This document shows, one piece after another, positions 15,921-24,243 of a stretch of 64,000 nt of DNA. The stretch's first letter is position 1. The number at the start of each line of letters is the position of its first letter. The DNA is from Aciditerrimonas ferrireducens (lineage in GTDB: Bacteria > Actinomycetota > Acidimicrobiia > Acidimicrobiales > UBA8190): the NCBI RefSeq assembly GCF_023130475.1, contig NZ_JAKHEX010000003.1:124001-188000 (forward strand), written 5' to 3'. A model generated the notes under the pieces. That model was not told where the DNA came from, searched no databases, and saw only the letters and a list, made by a program, of their open reading frames with translations. A program made the position numbers and the translations under genes.

Positions 15921-16288
15921 GGCCGGCCGCGCCCTTGGCCCGGACCCCCCGGGTTCGCCTGCCCGGTTCGGCGGGGCGACGGCGGCCCGCTGACCGCCCG
16001 CCAGCGAGCCTGGGAGCACAGGGCTCCTTCGAGCCTCGCGCCCCACGCCGCCGCCTGCGCCGCCAGCGCCCTGGCCCTCGCCCCGGGCTCGTCCCGGAGG
16101 ACCTGGCCGAGCTGCCCAAGAAGGTCGACGAGGCCGAAGCACGTGGCCTTCGGGAGGACGACCTCGTCGGGGAACGCCACCAGACGAGCCGGCCCCTCGG
16201 CCTCGTCGCGCCACCCGGCGGCCGGGCACCGGCGAGCCGAGGGGCTCGGGGCGCCTCCCGTCCCGAGCCCTGTCGCGGACCTCCTCAT
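15860..16288 (-). CDS. Hypothetical protein translationally coupled to ssb
   Basis: A 142-residue frame whose ATG overlaps the ssb stop as ATGA. Its central part (ARLVAFPDEVVLPKATCFGL, then VDLLGQLGQVLRDEPGARAR and QAAAWGARLEGALCSQARW) is helical and looks like real protein. The ends are Gly/Pro/Arg-rich. The last 60 nt run antisense to the end of msrB. I do not recognise a family. Coupling to ssb suggests joint expression. Confidence 0.5.
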   Translation of the reverse strand: MRRSATGLGTGGAPSPSARRCPAAGWRDEAEGPARLVAFPDEVVLPKATCFGLVDLLGQLGQVLRDEPGARARALAAQAAAWGARLEGALCSQARWRAVSGPPSPRRTGQANPGGPGQGRGRPQASEVPEPGSKARERELTQ

Positions 16289-16719
16289 CGGCTGGCCCGG
16301 CCCGAACCGGCCGCCGGCGCCTCGTCCTCCTCGTCGCCCGCCTCGTCCGTCACCTCCCGGTAGCGCTCGGCCCGGACCACCTCGGCGGTGGCGAAACGCA
16401 GCGAGGGCCCGACGTCCTCGGCGTTCACCTCCACCCGGCTCCGCCGCTCCCCCGTCTCGGTCTCCCAGCTCCGCTGCTCCAGGCGGCCGGTCACGATCAC
16501 CCGACTGCCCCGCCCCAGACTCAGGGCCACGTGCTCGGCCAGGTCCCGCCAGCAGACCACTTCGAAGAACGAGGTGCTCTCCTCCCAGGTCTCACTCCCC
16601 CGAGGCTGCCAGCGGCGGTTCACCGCCAGGCCAAAACTGGCCACGGCCTGGCCGTCCCGCGCCACCCGCAGCTCCGGGTCCCGGGTCAGGTTGCCGGTCA
16701 GGGTCACGCTGCTGCCCAC
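16285..16719 (-). CDS. ssb: Single-stranded DNA-binding protein
   Basis: A 144-residue protein with one OB-fold. Features are SSVTLTGNLTRDPELRVARD, VASFGLAVNRRW, STSFFEVVCWRDLAEHVALS and GSRVIVTGRLEQRSWE. It binds single-stranded DNA as a tetramer during replication and repair. The C-terminus is acidic but ends in GSGRASR, without the conserved DxxPF-like tip that recruits partner proteins. It is therefore probably an accessory paralogue (SsbB-like) rather than the main replicative SSB. GTG 16719 follows GGGAGG. Confidence 0.88.
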   Translation of the reverse strand: MGSSVTLTGNLTRDPELRVARDGQAVASFGLAVNRRWQPRGSETWEESTSFFEVVCWRDLAEHVALSLGRGSRVIVTGRLEQRSWETETGERRSRVEVNAEDVGPSLRFATAEVVRAERYREVTDEAGDEEDEAPAAGSGRASR

Positions 16720-16823
16720 CAGGGCCTCCCTTCTACCGTGCCGACCGGACCTTCCGGCCGACGCCGACCCGATGGTCGAGGGCCCGCCTCGCCGGCGACC
16801 TGGCACGGGCCCTTGCTGGACCC

Positions 16824-19628
16824 CTAGCCGACCCGGGGAAGGCGGGTGCGGCGCCGAGAGAGCTGCTGGTAGAGGGCCCAGGTCTCGGGGTGCACGGCGT
16901 CGACCGGCTCCACCCCGTCGGCCACCAGCCGCACCAGTTCGGCCATGACCGCCTCGACCCCCGCCGGGTTGCCCTGCTGGTCCGCCGCCCACAGGAGCAG
17001 CCGGTAGAGCCGCTCGTCGTAGGGGCAGGCTCGCAGGCCCTGCCGGGCCGCCCACTCGGCCTCCTGGGGCCGGCCGACGGCCAGCGCCCAGGCGCCGTAG
17101 CGGTCGGCGAGGTCCACGACGGTGGCCTCGATGGCCGGGAGGACCCCTTCCAGGACCGCCCAGTCCAGCGCAGCCAGCCCTTCGAGGGGCCGCCCCCGGA
17201 CGAGGGCCAGCCCTTCCCGCCAGGCCTCCGGGCCGCTCGCCCGGGCAGCCCGCTCCAGGACGGCCCAGTCGGTCCGCACCGAATCGGCCAGGCGCAGGGC
17301 GCCGTGGGACCGGGGCAGGTGGTCGCTCCCGTCCCGCCGTCGCCCGAGGGCTCGGCGTGCCGCCGAGGCCGTGGAGTGCACGGTCGCCGGAGCCATCAGC
17401 CGGTCCGGCCACAGGGCGGTGGCCCAGGCTTCCGTGGTCGCCCCGTTGGGGTGCAGGGCCAGGTAGACGACGAGATCGAGGGCCCAGCGCCGGGCGAAGG
17501 GGCGTTCGGCCCCCTCGACCACCACCGGCCCGAGGAGGCGGACCAGCACCTCGCCCTCCTCTGGGCCGTGGTCGGGCGAGGCCCCGCTCGCCGACGTCCA
17601 CGCCGGCGCCTCGCCCAGCAAGCCGGCGAGCTGGGCCGAGGTCGCCTCGTCGACTCGCTGCAGCTCGCTCAGCTGCACGGGGACGATCCGTGCCCCGACC
17701 CCTGGGGCCCCCGTCGCTGATCGGTCCTCCGACTCAGCGGTCGGCTCGGGGCACAGGACCGCCCCGATCGGTACACCCGCCACCGTTCCTCCTTCCGCCG
17801 TTCCACCGTCGTTCCGGGCTTCTGGCTCCGAGGTCCTCCCTGCCCGGACCAGCTCCCAACCCCCAGCCGTCGGCTGGCAGCGCCAGCTGACCCAGGGAAG
17901 GGGATCCCCGAGGACCACCGCCACCACCCCGGGGCCGAGCCCGGCGTCGTCGGGACCGTAGCCGGCTTGTGCCCCCGGTGTCGGCTCGCACGGGGTGACG
18001 CCCGGGGCGACGACCACGACCGTCCGTCCCGGCGCGCGCTCCGCTGCGCTGGCCAGGCGACGGGCCTCGTCGAGATCGCCGCAGGCCACGACCCCCGGCA
18101 CCTTGGCCGCCCAGCAGGGAAAGCCGACGGCCAGCACCCGCAGGCCTCGGCCCCGGGTGGCCAACTCCAGCACCAGGGCGTTGAGGGCTGAGGGGGCCGC
18201 CGGCCCGACGACGGCGAGGGTGCCGAGCGCCGCGAGGTCCACGAAGAGCTCGGCGTCGCCTGCCCGACCCAGGGTGCTCAGGAGCGGCGCTTCGCCCTCA
18301 GGAGCCTCGGATCCGAGGACGTCGGGGACCCCGAGGTCGTTCGCAAACCGCCCGCCATCGAGGGCCGCCCCTTCGAGGACTGACCAGCCGGTGTCGACAC
18401 CGGCCTCGAACGGCGCTGGCAGGGTGCCGACCGGAGGATCGAGCAACACCGCCACCTGGCCGGTGGCGACCTTCACGGCGACTGGCACCGACCCCGGTGG
18501 CCGAGCGGCCTGTCGTGCCTGGCGGAGGGCCTGGGTCGCCAGCCGTCGGGGCCGCAGGTCGGCTCGCCGACGCAGGGCCCGCTCCAGGGCCACGAGCTCC
18601 CGCTCGCTTCGGTCCAGGCGGTGCGGGCCCCGTCCTGGCCGGTGCCTGGTCCGCCTCGTCTGGTCGAATCCGAAGGCCAACCCTGCAGCCAAAGCACCCA
18701 GGATGACCGCCACCCCCGGGCCGAGTGGCACGCCCGATCCGCCGGGGTGTGCCGACGCGGCCGAGACCTCGGCCGACGACGGGGTCGCCCACCTGGCCCG
18801 ACGGCGGACCGGACGGGCGGGGCCCCGACGAGCCGGGATCGGATGGGCTGGGATCGGATGGGCCGGGATCGGATGGGCCGGGCCGCTCATCACGACCGGT
18901 GCGACTGCTGGCTCCGCTGCCTTCGGGCTGCTCTGGACCGGCACGGCGGGGAGCAGGAGACGCCACCCGGGCTGGATCCAGTGGTCATCCTCCAAGACCC
19001 CTCCGCCAGGCTGGGGCCGTCCCTCGTTGAGGGTCACCAACTCGGGCCACCGGAGCGGCGATCCGAGCTCGTTGGCCGCGATCGACCAGAGGGTGTCCCC
19101 GGGCTGGACCACGTACCACCGGGCCGGGGTTTCCGGGGAGGTCTTCGGCATCGAACCGACCGCAGGGGAGGCGGCGGTGGCGACCTGGGCCGACACCGAC
19201 ACGGGGGGCCGTCGCGGGGCGCGTGCCGCTCCCGGGCTGCGGAGCAGTGGCGCCAAGGCCACGAGGCCGCTGGCTGCGAGCCCGATGAGGTGCTGCATCG
19301 GCCCGGCCGGGCGTGCCCGAGGGGTTCGACGCCACCTCGCCCGGACCTCCCCGGCGAGGGCCGAGACGGCCCATCCCCAGGCGAGCCACCCGGCACCGAC
19401 GACGCTCGCCAGCACGCCCGAGGGTCCAAGCGCTTCGCGCCCGAGGGTCCCGAACTGGCGGGGGGAAGCGACCAGGCGGGCGACGACGGCAGGGACCCCT
19501 CGGCTCACCCAGGCGAGACCGACGGCGGCGCCCACGACGACGCCGAGCGCCGTGCCGGCTGCCAGCAGGACCCGCCACTTCGGCGCCGGGGCCGGGCTAA
19601 GGAGGGGGTGCTCGGCGCGAGGGCTCAC
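16824..19628 (-). CDS. Large membrane-anchored LysM / BTAD-domain regulator-like protein
   Basis: A 934-residue protein that ends the tad operon; its GTG overlaps the upstream stop (GTGA). In order: a short cytoplasmic start, two or three membrane helices (residues about 20-130), a LysM domain (WYVVQPGDTLWSIAANELGS), a Pro/Ala-rich linker with triple HPIPA repeats, a further membrane helix near 310, a long middle region, and a C-terminal winged helix plus bacterial transcriptional activator domain (VRLLGPVVVEGAE to ACPYDERLYRLLLWAADQQG). Proteins of this build recur beside actinobacterial tad loci. The role is unproven: either cell-wall-linked pilus control or a signalling hub. Confidence 0.85.
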   Translation of the reverse strand: MSPRAEHPLLSPAPAPKWRVLLAAGTALGVVVGAAVGLAWVSRGVPAVVARLVASPRQFGTLGREALGPSGVLASVVGAGWLAWGWAVSALAGEVRARWRRTPRARPAGPMQHLIGLAASGLVALAPLLRSPGAARAPRRPPVSVSAQVATAASPAVGSMPKTSPETPARWYVVQPGDTLWSIAANELGSPLRWPELVTLNEGRPQPGGGVLEDDHWIQPGWRLLLPAVPVQSSPKAAEPAVAPVVMSGPAHPIPAHPIPAHPIPARRGPARPVRRRARWATPSSAEVSAASAHPGGSGVPLGPGVAVILGALAAGLAFGFDQTRRTRHRPGRGPHRLDRSERELVALERALRRRADLRPRRLATQALRQARQAARPPGSVPVAVKVATGQVAVLLDPPVGTLPAPFEAGVDTGWSVLEGAALDGGRFANDLGVPDVLGSEAPEGEAPLLSTLGRAGDAELFVDLAALGTLAVVGPAAPSALNALVLELATRGRGLRVLAVGFPCWAAKVPGVVACGDLDEARRLASAAERAPGRTVVVVAPGVTPCEPTPGAQAGYGPDDAGLGPGVVAVVLGDPLPWVSWRCQPTAGGWELVRAGRTSEPEARNDGGTAEGGTVAGVPIGAVLCPEPTAESEDRSATGAPGVGARIVPVQLSELQRVDEATSAQLAGLLGEAPAWTSASGASPDHGPEEGEVLVRLLGPVVVEGAERPFARRWALDLVVYLALHPNGATTEAWATALWPDRLMAPATVHSTASAARRALGRRRDGSDHLPRSHGALRLADSVRTDWAVLERAARASGPEAWREGLALVRGRPLEGLAALDWAVLEGVLPAIEATVVDLADRYGAWALAVGRPQEAEWAARQGLRACPYDERLYRLLLWAADQQGNPAGVEAVMAELVRLVADGVEPVDAVHPETWALYQQLSRRRTRLPRVG
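18835..18879. repeat. Three tandem 15-bp repeats inside the LysM/BTAD gene
   Basis: The unit GGGATCGGATGGGCY occurs three times in a row, encoding HPIPA three times on the minus strand in a linker between LysM and the second membrane helix. Being a multiple of three, copy number can change without breaking the frame. Confidence 0.85.
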
Positions 19629-20092
19629 GACGCCCCCGGGGAGAGCCCCGCCACCCCGCTGCCGAGGGCCACGGCGACCTGGGCCCTGGCTTCCAGCCAG
19701 GGCACGCCGACCAGCCCGAGCACGTCACTGGGGAGCCGCCGCTGGACCGCCACCACCACCGCCCGCCCGCCGTCCTCGACCGTGACGGTGCCTCGCCACC
19801 CGGGACCGGCCGAAGCGAGGACCGCGGACCCCGCGGCCGTGGCAACCGCCGGATCGAGGACCACCCGGCCCGTCCGCAACGCCCCGGCCGAGACGGCCGT
19901 TGCCGCCTGCCGGGCCGCCTCGAGCGCCAGGGTCTCGGCAGCCGCTCGTGCCGCCATGACCCGCCCGCCATCGACCACCAGGCCGACCACCAGCCAGAGG
20001 GCCACCACCCACGCGGCGAGAAAGACCGTCATCGAGCCAGTCTCCGAGTCCATGAGCCCAGAGCGTCCGCGGCAGCGGTCCCGAGCGTTCAC
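19625..20092 (-). CDS. TadG-like pilus assembly protein
   Basis: A 155-residue protein with a single N-terminal membrane helix (SMTVFLAAWVVALWLVVGLV) right after a charged start, then VDGGRVMAARAAAETLALEA. This is the pattern of putative Flp pilus-assembly TadE/G proteins. The rest is predicted outside the membrane. GTG 20092 overlaps the previous stop as GTGA, and its own stop overlaps the LysM/BTAD start. It is likely a minor pseudopilin-like subunit of the tad pilus. Confidence 0.8.
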   Translation of the reverse strand: MNARDRCRGRSGLMDSETGSMTVFLAAWVVALWLVVGLVVDGGRVMAARAAAETLALEAARQAATAVSAGALRTGRVVLDPAVATAAGSAVLASAGPGWRGTVTVEDGGRAVVVAVQRRLPSDVLGLVGVPWLEARAQVAVALGSGVAGLSPGAS

Positions 20093-20523
20093 GGCCCCTC
20101 CCGGTAGGGGCTGAGGGGCAAGGCGGCGGACCCTTGCACGGTGACGTCGCCCGGCACCACCGGCAGGCCGAGGTCGGCCAGCGAGACCCGGCACGCGACC
20201 CGCACCCGCACCGTGCCCCCCGGCTCGAGGCCGCCGTCGGCGCTTCCGACGGCATCCGAGCGGCACGCCGAACCGAGCTGGCCGGCCGCCAGGGCAGCGG
20301 CCTGCTGCGTGGCGATCCCCGGGGCGACCGAGGTTGCGGCCAGCTGCTCGGCGCCGGCCCGGGCGGCGTCGGCCACCTGGGCCCGGGCGAGCTCCACCCG
20401 GCCGAAGGCCACGCCGAGCACCCCGACGAGGAGAACGACCGGCACCAGAACCACGAGCTCGACGGCGGCGCTGCCCCGCTCGCGGGTCGGGCGCCGGTCG
20501 ACGCGGGACCGAGTCGGGCTCAG
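20089..20523 (-). CDS. TadE-like pseudopilin, apparent CTG start
   Basis: The protein reads RERGSAAVELVVLVPVVLLV and GVLGVAFGRVELARAQVADA, the classic TadE segment with Glu in the processed-pilin-like helix. The mature part has two cysteines (SACRSD and VACRVS). No ATG, GTG or TTG lies near the expected start. The first suitable codon is a CTG at 20523 that overlaps the upstream stop as CTGA, which would give an N-terminus of the right length. A TTG much further upstream is the alternative. Part of the tad operon. Confidence 0.75.
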   Translation of the reverse strand: MSPTRSRVDRRPTRERGSAAVELVVLVPVVLLVGVLGVAFGRVELARAQVADAARAGAEQLAATSVAPGIATQQAAALAAGQLGSACRSDAVGSADGGLEPGGTVRVRVACRVSLADLGLPVVPGDVTVQGSAALPLSPYREGP

Positions 20524-20933
20524 CCCGGCCGGAAGTGCGCCCGGGGTTCCCGCCGTACCGCCTGGACCGTGGGAAACCAACCAGGGACCACGCTGGCCAC
20601 GCGGCCCTCGACCTCGGCGGCCACCGTTCCACCGTCCTCGACCACCTGCACCGTCCAGTGCCCGGCCACCGCCGACCGCTGGAGGATCCGCTGGGCTACC
20701 GCCTGGCCCTGGCTCGCGGAGGCCCCCAGCGCGCTCGCCGTCATGGCCGCCTGGTCGGCTGCGAGCTGCGCGGCCTCCCCGGCGACCGCCCAGAGGGCCA
20801 GCTGCACCCCGACGGCGACCACCAGCATGGCCACCGGCACCACCAGCACGGTCTCCACCGTGCTCGACCCCGCCTCCTCCTCGTGCCATCGCCGCCACCG
20901 TCGCCGTACCCGACCGCGCTCCCCTCGGGTCAC
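20520..20933 (-). CDS. TadE-like pseudopilin
   Basis: A 137-residue protein with an Arg-rich start, then EEEAGSSTVETVLVVPVAML and VVAVGVQLALWAVAGEAAQL. The Glu five residues into the hydrophobic segment matches TadE/pilin processing sites. GTG 20933 overlaps the pilin-like gene's stop as GTGA. It is likely a minor pseudopilin cleaved by a prepilin peptidase; the TadV-type peptidase itself was not found in this operon. Confidence 0.8.
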   Translation of the reverse strand: MTRGERGRVRRRWRRWHEEEAGSSTVETVLVVPVAMLVVAVGVQLALWAVAGEAAQLAADQAAMTASALGASASQGQAVAQRILQRSAVAGHWTVQVVEDGGTVAAEVEGRVASVVPGWFPTVQAVRREPRAHFRPG

Positions 20934-21118
20934 TGCAGGTTGATGGCATTGGCTTTGGCCGTGACCTTGGCGACGATGATCGCCCCGACGGCCAGGGCGA
21001 GGGCGGCGAAGATGGCGGTGAGGATCACCTTTTCGACCGCGCTGCCCTCCTCGCTTCGCCACCCCTCGACCACCCGAGCCCACAGCACCCGGCACGTGGT
21101 CGCGAGCAGTGTCAGCAT
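20930..21118 (-). CDS. Small Flp pilin-like protein
   Basis: A 62-residue protein with a basic/charged N-terminus and one hydrophobic segment: SEEGSAVEKVILTAIFAALA then LAVGAIIVAKVTAKANAINL. The Gly-Ser-Ala-Val-Glu motif before the helix resembles a Flp pilin cleavage site with the conserved Glu at +4 or +5. It is probably the major pilin of this tad system. ATG 21118 has the strong ribosome binding site AAGGAAGGAG, fitting high expression. Confidence 0.82.
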   Translation of the reverse strand: MLTLLATTCRVLWARVVEGWRSEEGSAVEKVILTAIFAALALAVGAIIVAKVTAKANAINLQ

Positions 21119-21173
21119 CGTGTACTCCTTCCTTCCCGTTTCTCTTGCTATCTCTGGTGATCTCGCCCGGTGG

Positions 21174-22022
21174 TCAGAGGCCGTGGAGGATGCGCGCCAG
21201 GGCCGGGTAGCCGACGAGCACGAGGAAGCCCAGGAGGAGCAGTGAACTGGGCACGAACAGCCGCTCGCCGGCAGCCCGTTCGGCCGCTTCCACCTCGGCC
21301 AGCTGCCGCTGCCGCAGGCTCCGGGCCTTCGCGGCGAGGCTGCGACGGATCTGGGCTCCTTCGGTCCCGGCCACGGTCACCGCGGTGGCCAGTTCCACCA
21401 GACTCGGGCTGTCCACCGTCGCGCCCACCCGCGCCAGGGCCTCCCAGGGGGCCTCACCCCTTCGGGCCGCCGCCTCGAGCGCGACCCGGAGGCGTCGCCC
21501 CAAGTCGTGGTCCAAGGCACTGGCCGCCCCGGTCAGGGACTGCTCGAGGCCCGCACCCCCGGCGAGGTGGAGACCGACGAGGTCCAAGTAGGCGCCGGTG
21601 GCCTCGACCATGCCCTGTCGGACTCGCTCGGCGCGCCGCACCAGCCCGACCACCGCCGTCCCCGCCCCGAGGGATCCGCCGGCCACGACCCCGATCCCGA
21701 CCAGGCCGAGCGCGCCGAGCAGCTCAGCGGGTGCGACCGTCACCATGCCCAGCACGCCGCTCGCCAACCCGCCAGCGGCGCCGACCGCGCTCGCTCGGGC
21801 CACCTGGCGGGCCAGCTTCGGGCCGGGTACCCCGAGCAGGTCCGCGGCCCACCGCAACCGGTCGCCGAGCCCGACCAGACCGGCCCCTCGCGCCAACCAC
21901 GCCCAGGCCGTCGCGCCGACCTCCGGGTCCCTCCGGCCGGCCCGCCGGACCTGGAGCACCGACAGCGTCAGGCCCCCGCTGCCCAGGATGACCCCGAAAG
22001 CCGCCAGGAGCACCGCCGTCAT
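21174..22022 (-). CDS. tadC: Tad pilus inner-membrane platform protein TadC
   Basis: A 282-residue type II secretion F-domain protein. Membrane helices lie near residues 3-20, 85-135 and at the C-terminus (VPSSLLLLGFLVLVGYPALA). The cytoplasmic part includes LDLVGLHLAGGAGLEQSLTG and TVAGTEGAQIRRSLAAKARS, typical of TadC. ATG 22022 overlaps the tadB stop as ATGA. With TadB it forms the membrane platform driven by TadA. Confidence 0.88.
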   Translation of the reverse strand: MTAVLLAAFGVILGSGGLTLSVLQVRRAGRRDPEVGATAWAWLARGAGLVGLGDRLRWAADLLGVPGPKLARQVARASAVGAAGGLASGVLGMVTVAPAELLGALGLVGIGVVAGGSLGAGTAVVGLVRRAERVRQGMVEATGAYLDLVGLHLAGGAGLEQSLTGAASALDHDLGRRLRVALEAAARRGEAPWEALARVGATVDSPSLVELATAVTVAGTEGAQIRRSLAAKARSLRQRQLAEVEAAERAAGERLFVPSSLLLLGFLVLVGYPALARILHGL

Positions 22023-22879
22023 CCACCCACCCCTTCCCCGCGCTCCGCCAGGGATCCCGGCCGGAGCAGCCGCGGCAGGGCGACCGGCCGGGTCATCCGG
22101 TGGAGCACCACCAACCCGGCGACGTCCAGACCGCCGGCCAGGAGCAGCACCAGTTGTCCTTGCGCTGTCCCGAACGGGGCGACGTACCCCCGCGAGGCGA
22201 ACACCAGCAGCGCTGCGAACCCCACGGTGAACAGCCCGATGGTCCGCACGGCGCTGCGAGCGGCCGCCTGGAGGGCATCGATCCGCAGGCGCAGCGCGAC
22301 CTCCTCCCGGCTCGCCTCGGCCAAGGCGCCGAGCAGCTCGCCCACGTGCTCGCCTTGGGCCCGGCTCGCCAGGGTCAGGGCACACACCACCCGGTCAGCC
22401 GCGGGGTCGCCGAGCTCGTCGGCGAGCTGGCCCAGAGCCCACCCGGGCGACACCCCGGACGCCAGACGGTCCGCCAGGCGGCCCACCGCCGGCCCGATGG
22501 CGGGCGGCGCCACCCGGGCGGCCACCACCATGGCCTGCTGCAGACCCACCGACGCCTGGACGGTGTCGCGCAACAGCTCCGTCCACGCGGCCAGGGCCTC
22601 CAGCCGCCGCACCACCTCCTGGCCGGCACTCGACCCCCACAGGCTCGGCAGACCCCAGCTGGCCGCTGCCCCGAGCACCCCGAGGACCGGCCACCCCGTG
22701 AACGCGCCCAGGAGCACGCCGGTGACGACCGCTGCGACGACCCGTCGCCGCTCGCCCCGGCCCCACGTCCCCAGCCCGCGGCCCCGGTCGGATGGCCGGC
22801 GGCGCAGGGCCAGGCCGAGCCCCAGGATGCCGCTCGCCCCAGCCAAGCTCGCCAGGGTCACCAGACCGACCTCGCTCAT
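22019..22879 (-). CDS. tadB: Tad pilus inner-membrane platform protein TadB
   Basis: A 286-residue membrane protein with the type II secretion F domain. It shows AAWTELLRDTVQASVGLQQA and LADRLASGVSPGWALGQLAD, with membrane helices near residues 5-20, 50-80, 215-235 and 245-265. ATG 22879 overlaps the tadA stop as ATGA. It pairs with TadC. Confidence 0.88.
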   Translation of the reverse strand: MSEVGLVTLASLAGASGILGLGLALRRRPSDRGRGLGTWGRGERRRVVAAVVTGVLLGAFTGWPVLGVLGAAASWGLPSLWGSSAGQEVVRRLEALAAWTELLRDTVQASVGLQQAMVVAARVAPPAIGPAVGRLADRLASGVSPGWALGQLADELGDPAADRVVCALTLASRAQGEHVGELLGALAEASREEVALRLRIDALQAAARSAVRTIGLFTVGFAALLVFASRGYVAPFGTAQGQLVLLLAGGLDVAGLVVLHRMTRPVALPRLLRPGSLAERGEGVGG

Positions 22880-24243
22880 CCCCCGTAGCCCCCGCCCACC
22901 CCAACCCGGGGGTCCAAGCCAAAGGCCCGCAGCTCGCTCAGGGTCTCGGCCCGCAGCGGCGCCCCCGCCACCGCCCGACGCCCCGGCCCCGGGCGGAACA
23001 CCTCGTTGGCCACGACCTGCAGCCCGTCCGCCCCGGTGACCTCCAGCACCGAGGAGACGAACCGCTGCCGGCCACCCGAAGGCCGCCGGGCCAGGCTCCG
23101 CTCGTCCATGCCGGCGGCTTCCCAGGCCCGCTCGACCTCGAGGAACACCACGAAGTCCACCGCCCCAGCGATCAGCAGATTCGTGGCCTCCAGCGGCAGT
23201 CGCTCTGGGGCCTGCACCGCATAAGCGGCGATCCGCCGAAAGACCCCGCGTGCCGAGTTGGCGTGGATGGTGCACATCGAGCCGGCCCGCCCCTGGCTCA
23301 TGGCGTTGAGCATCGGCAGGACTTCGTCGCCCAGGACCTCGCCCACGATGACCCGGTCGGCGTTCATCCGCAGGGCCCGGCGGACCAGTCGGGCCATCGG
23401 GAACGCGCCGCTGCCCTCGGCGTTGGCCTCCCGGGCTTCGAGGGCCACGACGTCGGGGTGCCGAGCCCGGTCGGCGTCGAGCTCGAGCTCGTAGGCCTGT
23501 TCGATGGTGACCAGACGCTCCTCGGGTGGCACCTCGGAGGCCAAGGCCCGCAGGAGCGTGGTCTTGCCGGAGTTCATGGCACCCCCAACCACCACGTTCT
23601 TCCGGGCCCGCACCGCCGCGGCCAGGAGATCCGCGACCGCCGCCGGTAGCGACCCGAGCTCGACCAAGTCGCCGAGTCCCAGGGTCGTGAGCCGGTGGCG
23701 GCGCACCGAGACGGCCGGGCGCTTCGCCACGCCCATGACCGCCGACAGCCGACTGCCGTCTGGCAGGCGGAGGTCGAGCTCGGGATGGCCGCTGTCGAAA
23801 CGCCGCTCCGTCGCCCCGAAGCGAGCAGCCGCGGCCCGCACCATGGCCACCAGCTCCTCGTCGTCGTCGGCCACCGGGTCGGCGCGCTCCTTGCTGCCAT
23901 CGGCCCGAGTCACCCAGACCTCGTCGCAGCCGTTCACATCGATGTTCTCCACCGTGGGGTCCTCGATGAGCCGCTGGAGGCGGCCCAGACCGAACAGGCC
24001 GTCGAGCACCGCTACCACGACGGCCCGTTCCTGCTCCGGGGGCAGCGGCGGTGTGCCCCGCTGCAGGGCCGTGGCGGCCAGCTGGCCCAGCCTCGCCACC
24101 GTGAGGTCCCGGGCCAGCTCCCGCCGATCGGCCACCGCCAGGTGGCCCACCCCGGCCTGGGCCAGTTCGTCGGCCACCGATCCGATCAGGCCCCGCACGA
24201 GATCGGCCATCGCCGGATCGTCCACCAGCTTCGGGCCGCTCAC
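22876..24243 (-). CDS. tadA: Tad pilus assembly ATPase TadA/CpaF
   Basis: A 455-residue secretion ATPase of the CpaF type. Diagnostic segments are IEDPTVENIDVNGCDEVWVT, ELDLRLPDGSRLSAVM, Walker A GGAMNSGKTTLLRALA, RMNADRVIVGEVLGDEVLPM (Walker B) and the His box SMCTIHANSARGVFRRIA. It powers Flp pilus assembly through TadB/TadC. GTG 24243 overlaps the tadZ stop as GTGA. Confidence 0.95.
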   Translation of the reverse strand: MSGPKLVDDPAMADLVRGLIGSVADELAQAGVGHLAVADRRELARDLTVARLGQLAATALQRGTPPLPPEQERAVVVAVLDGLFGLGRLQRLIEDPTVENIDVNGCDEVWVTRADGSKERADPVADDDEELVAMVRAAAARFGATERRFDSGHPELDLRLPDGSRLSAVMGVAKRPAVSVRRHRLTTLGLGDLVELGSLPAAVADLLAAAVRARKNVVVGGAMNSGKTTLLRALASEVPPEERLVTIEQAYELELDADRARHPDVVALEAREANAEGSGAFPMARLVRRALRMNADRVIVGEVLGDEVLPMLNAMSQGRAGSMCTIHANSARGVFRRIAAYAVQAPERLPLEATNLLIAGAVDFVVFLEVERAWEAAGMDERSLARRPSGGRQRFVSSVLEVTGADGLQVVANEVFRPGPGRRAVAGAPLRAETLSELRAFGLDPRVGVGGGYGG

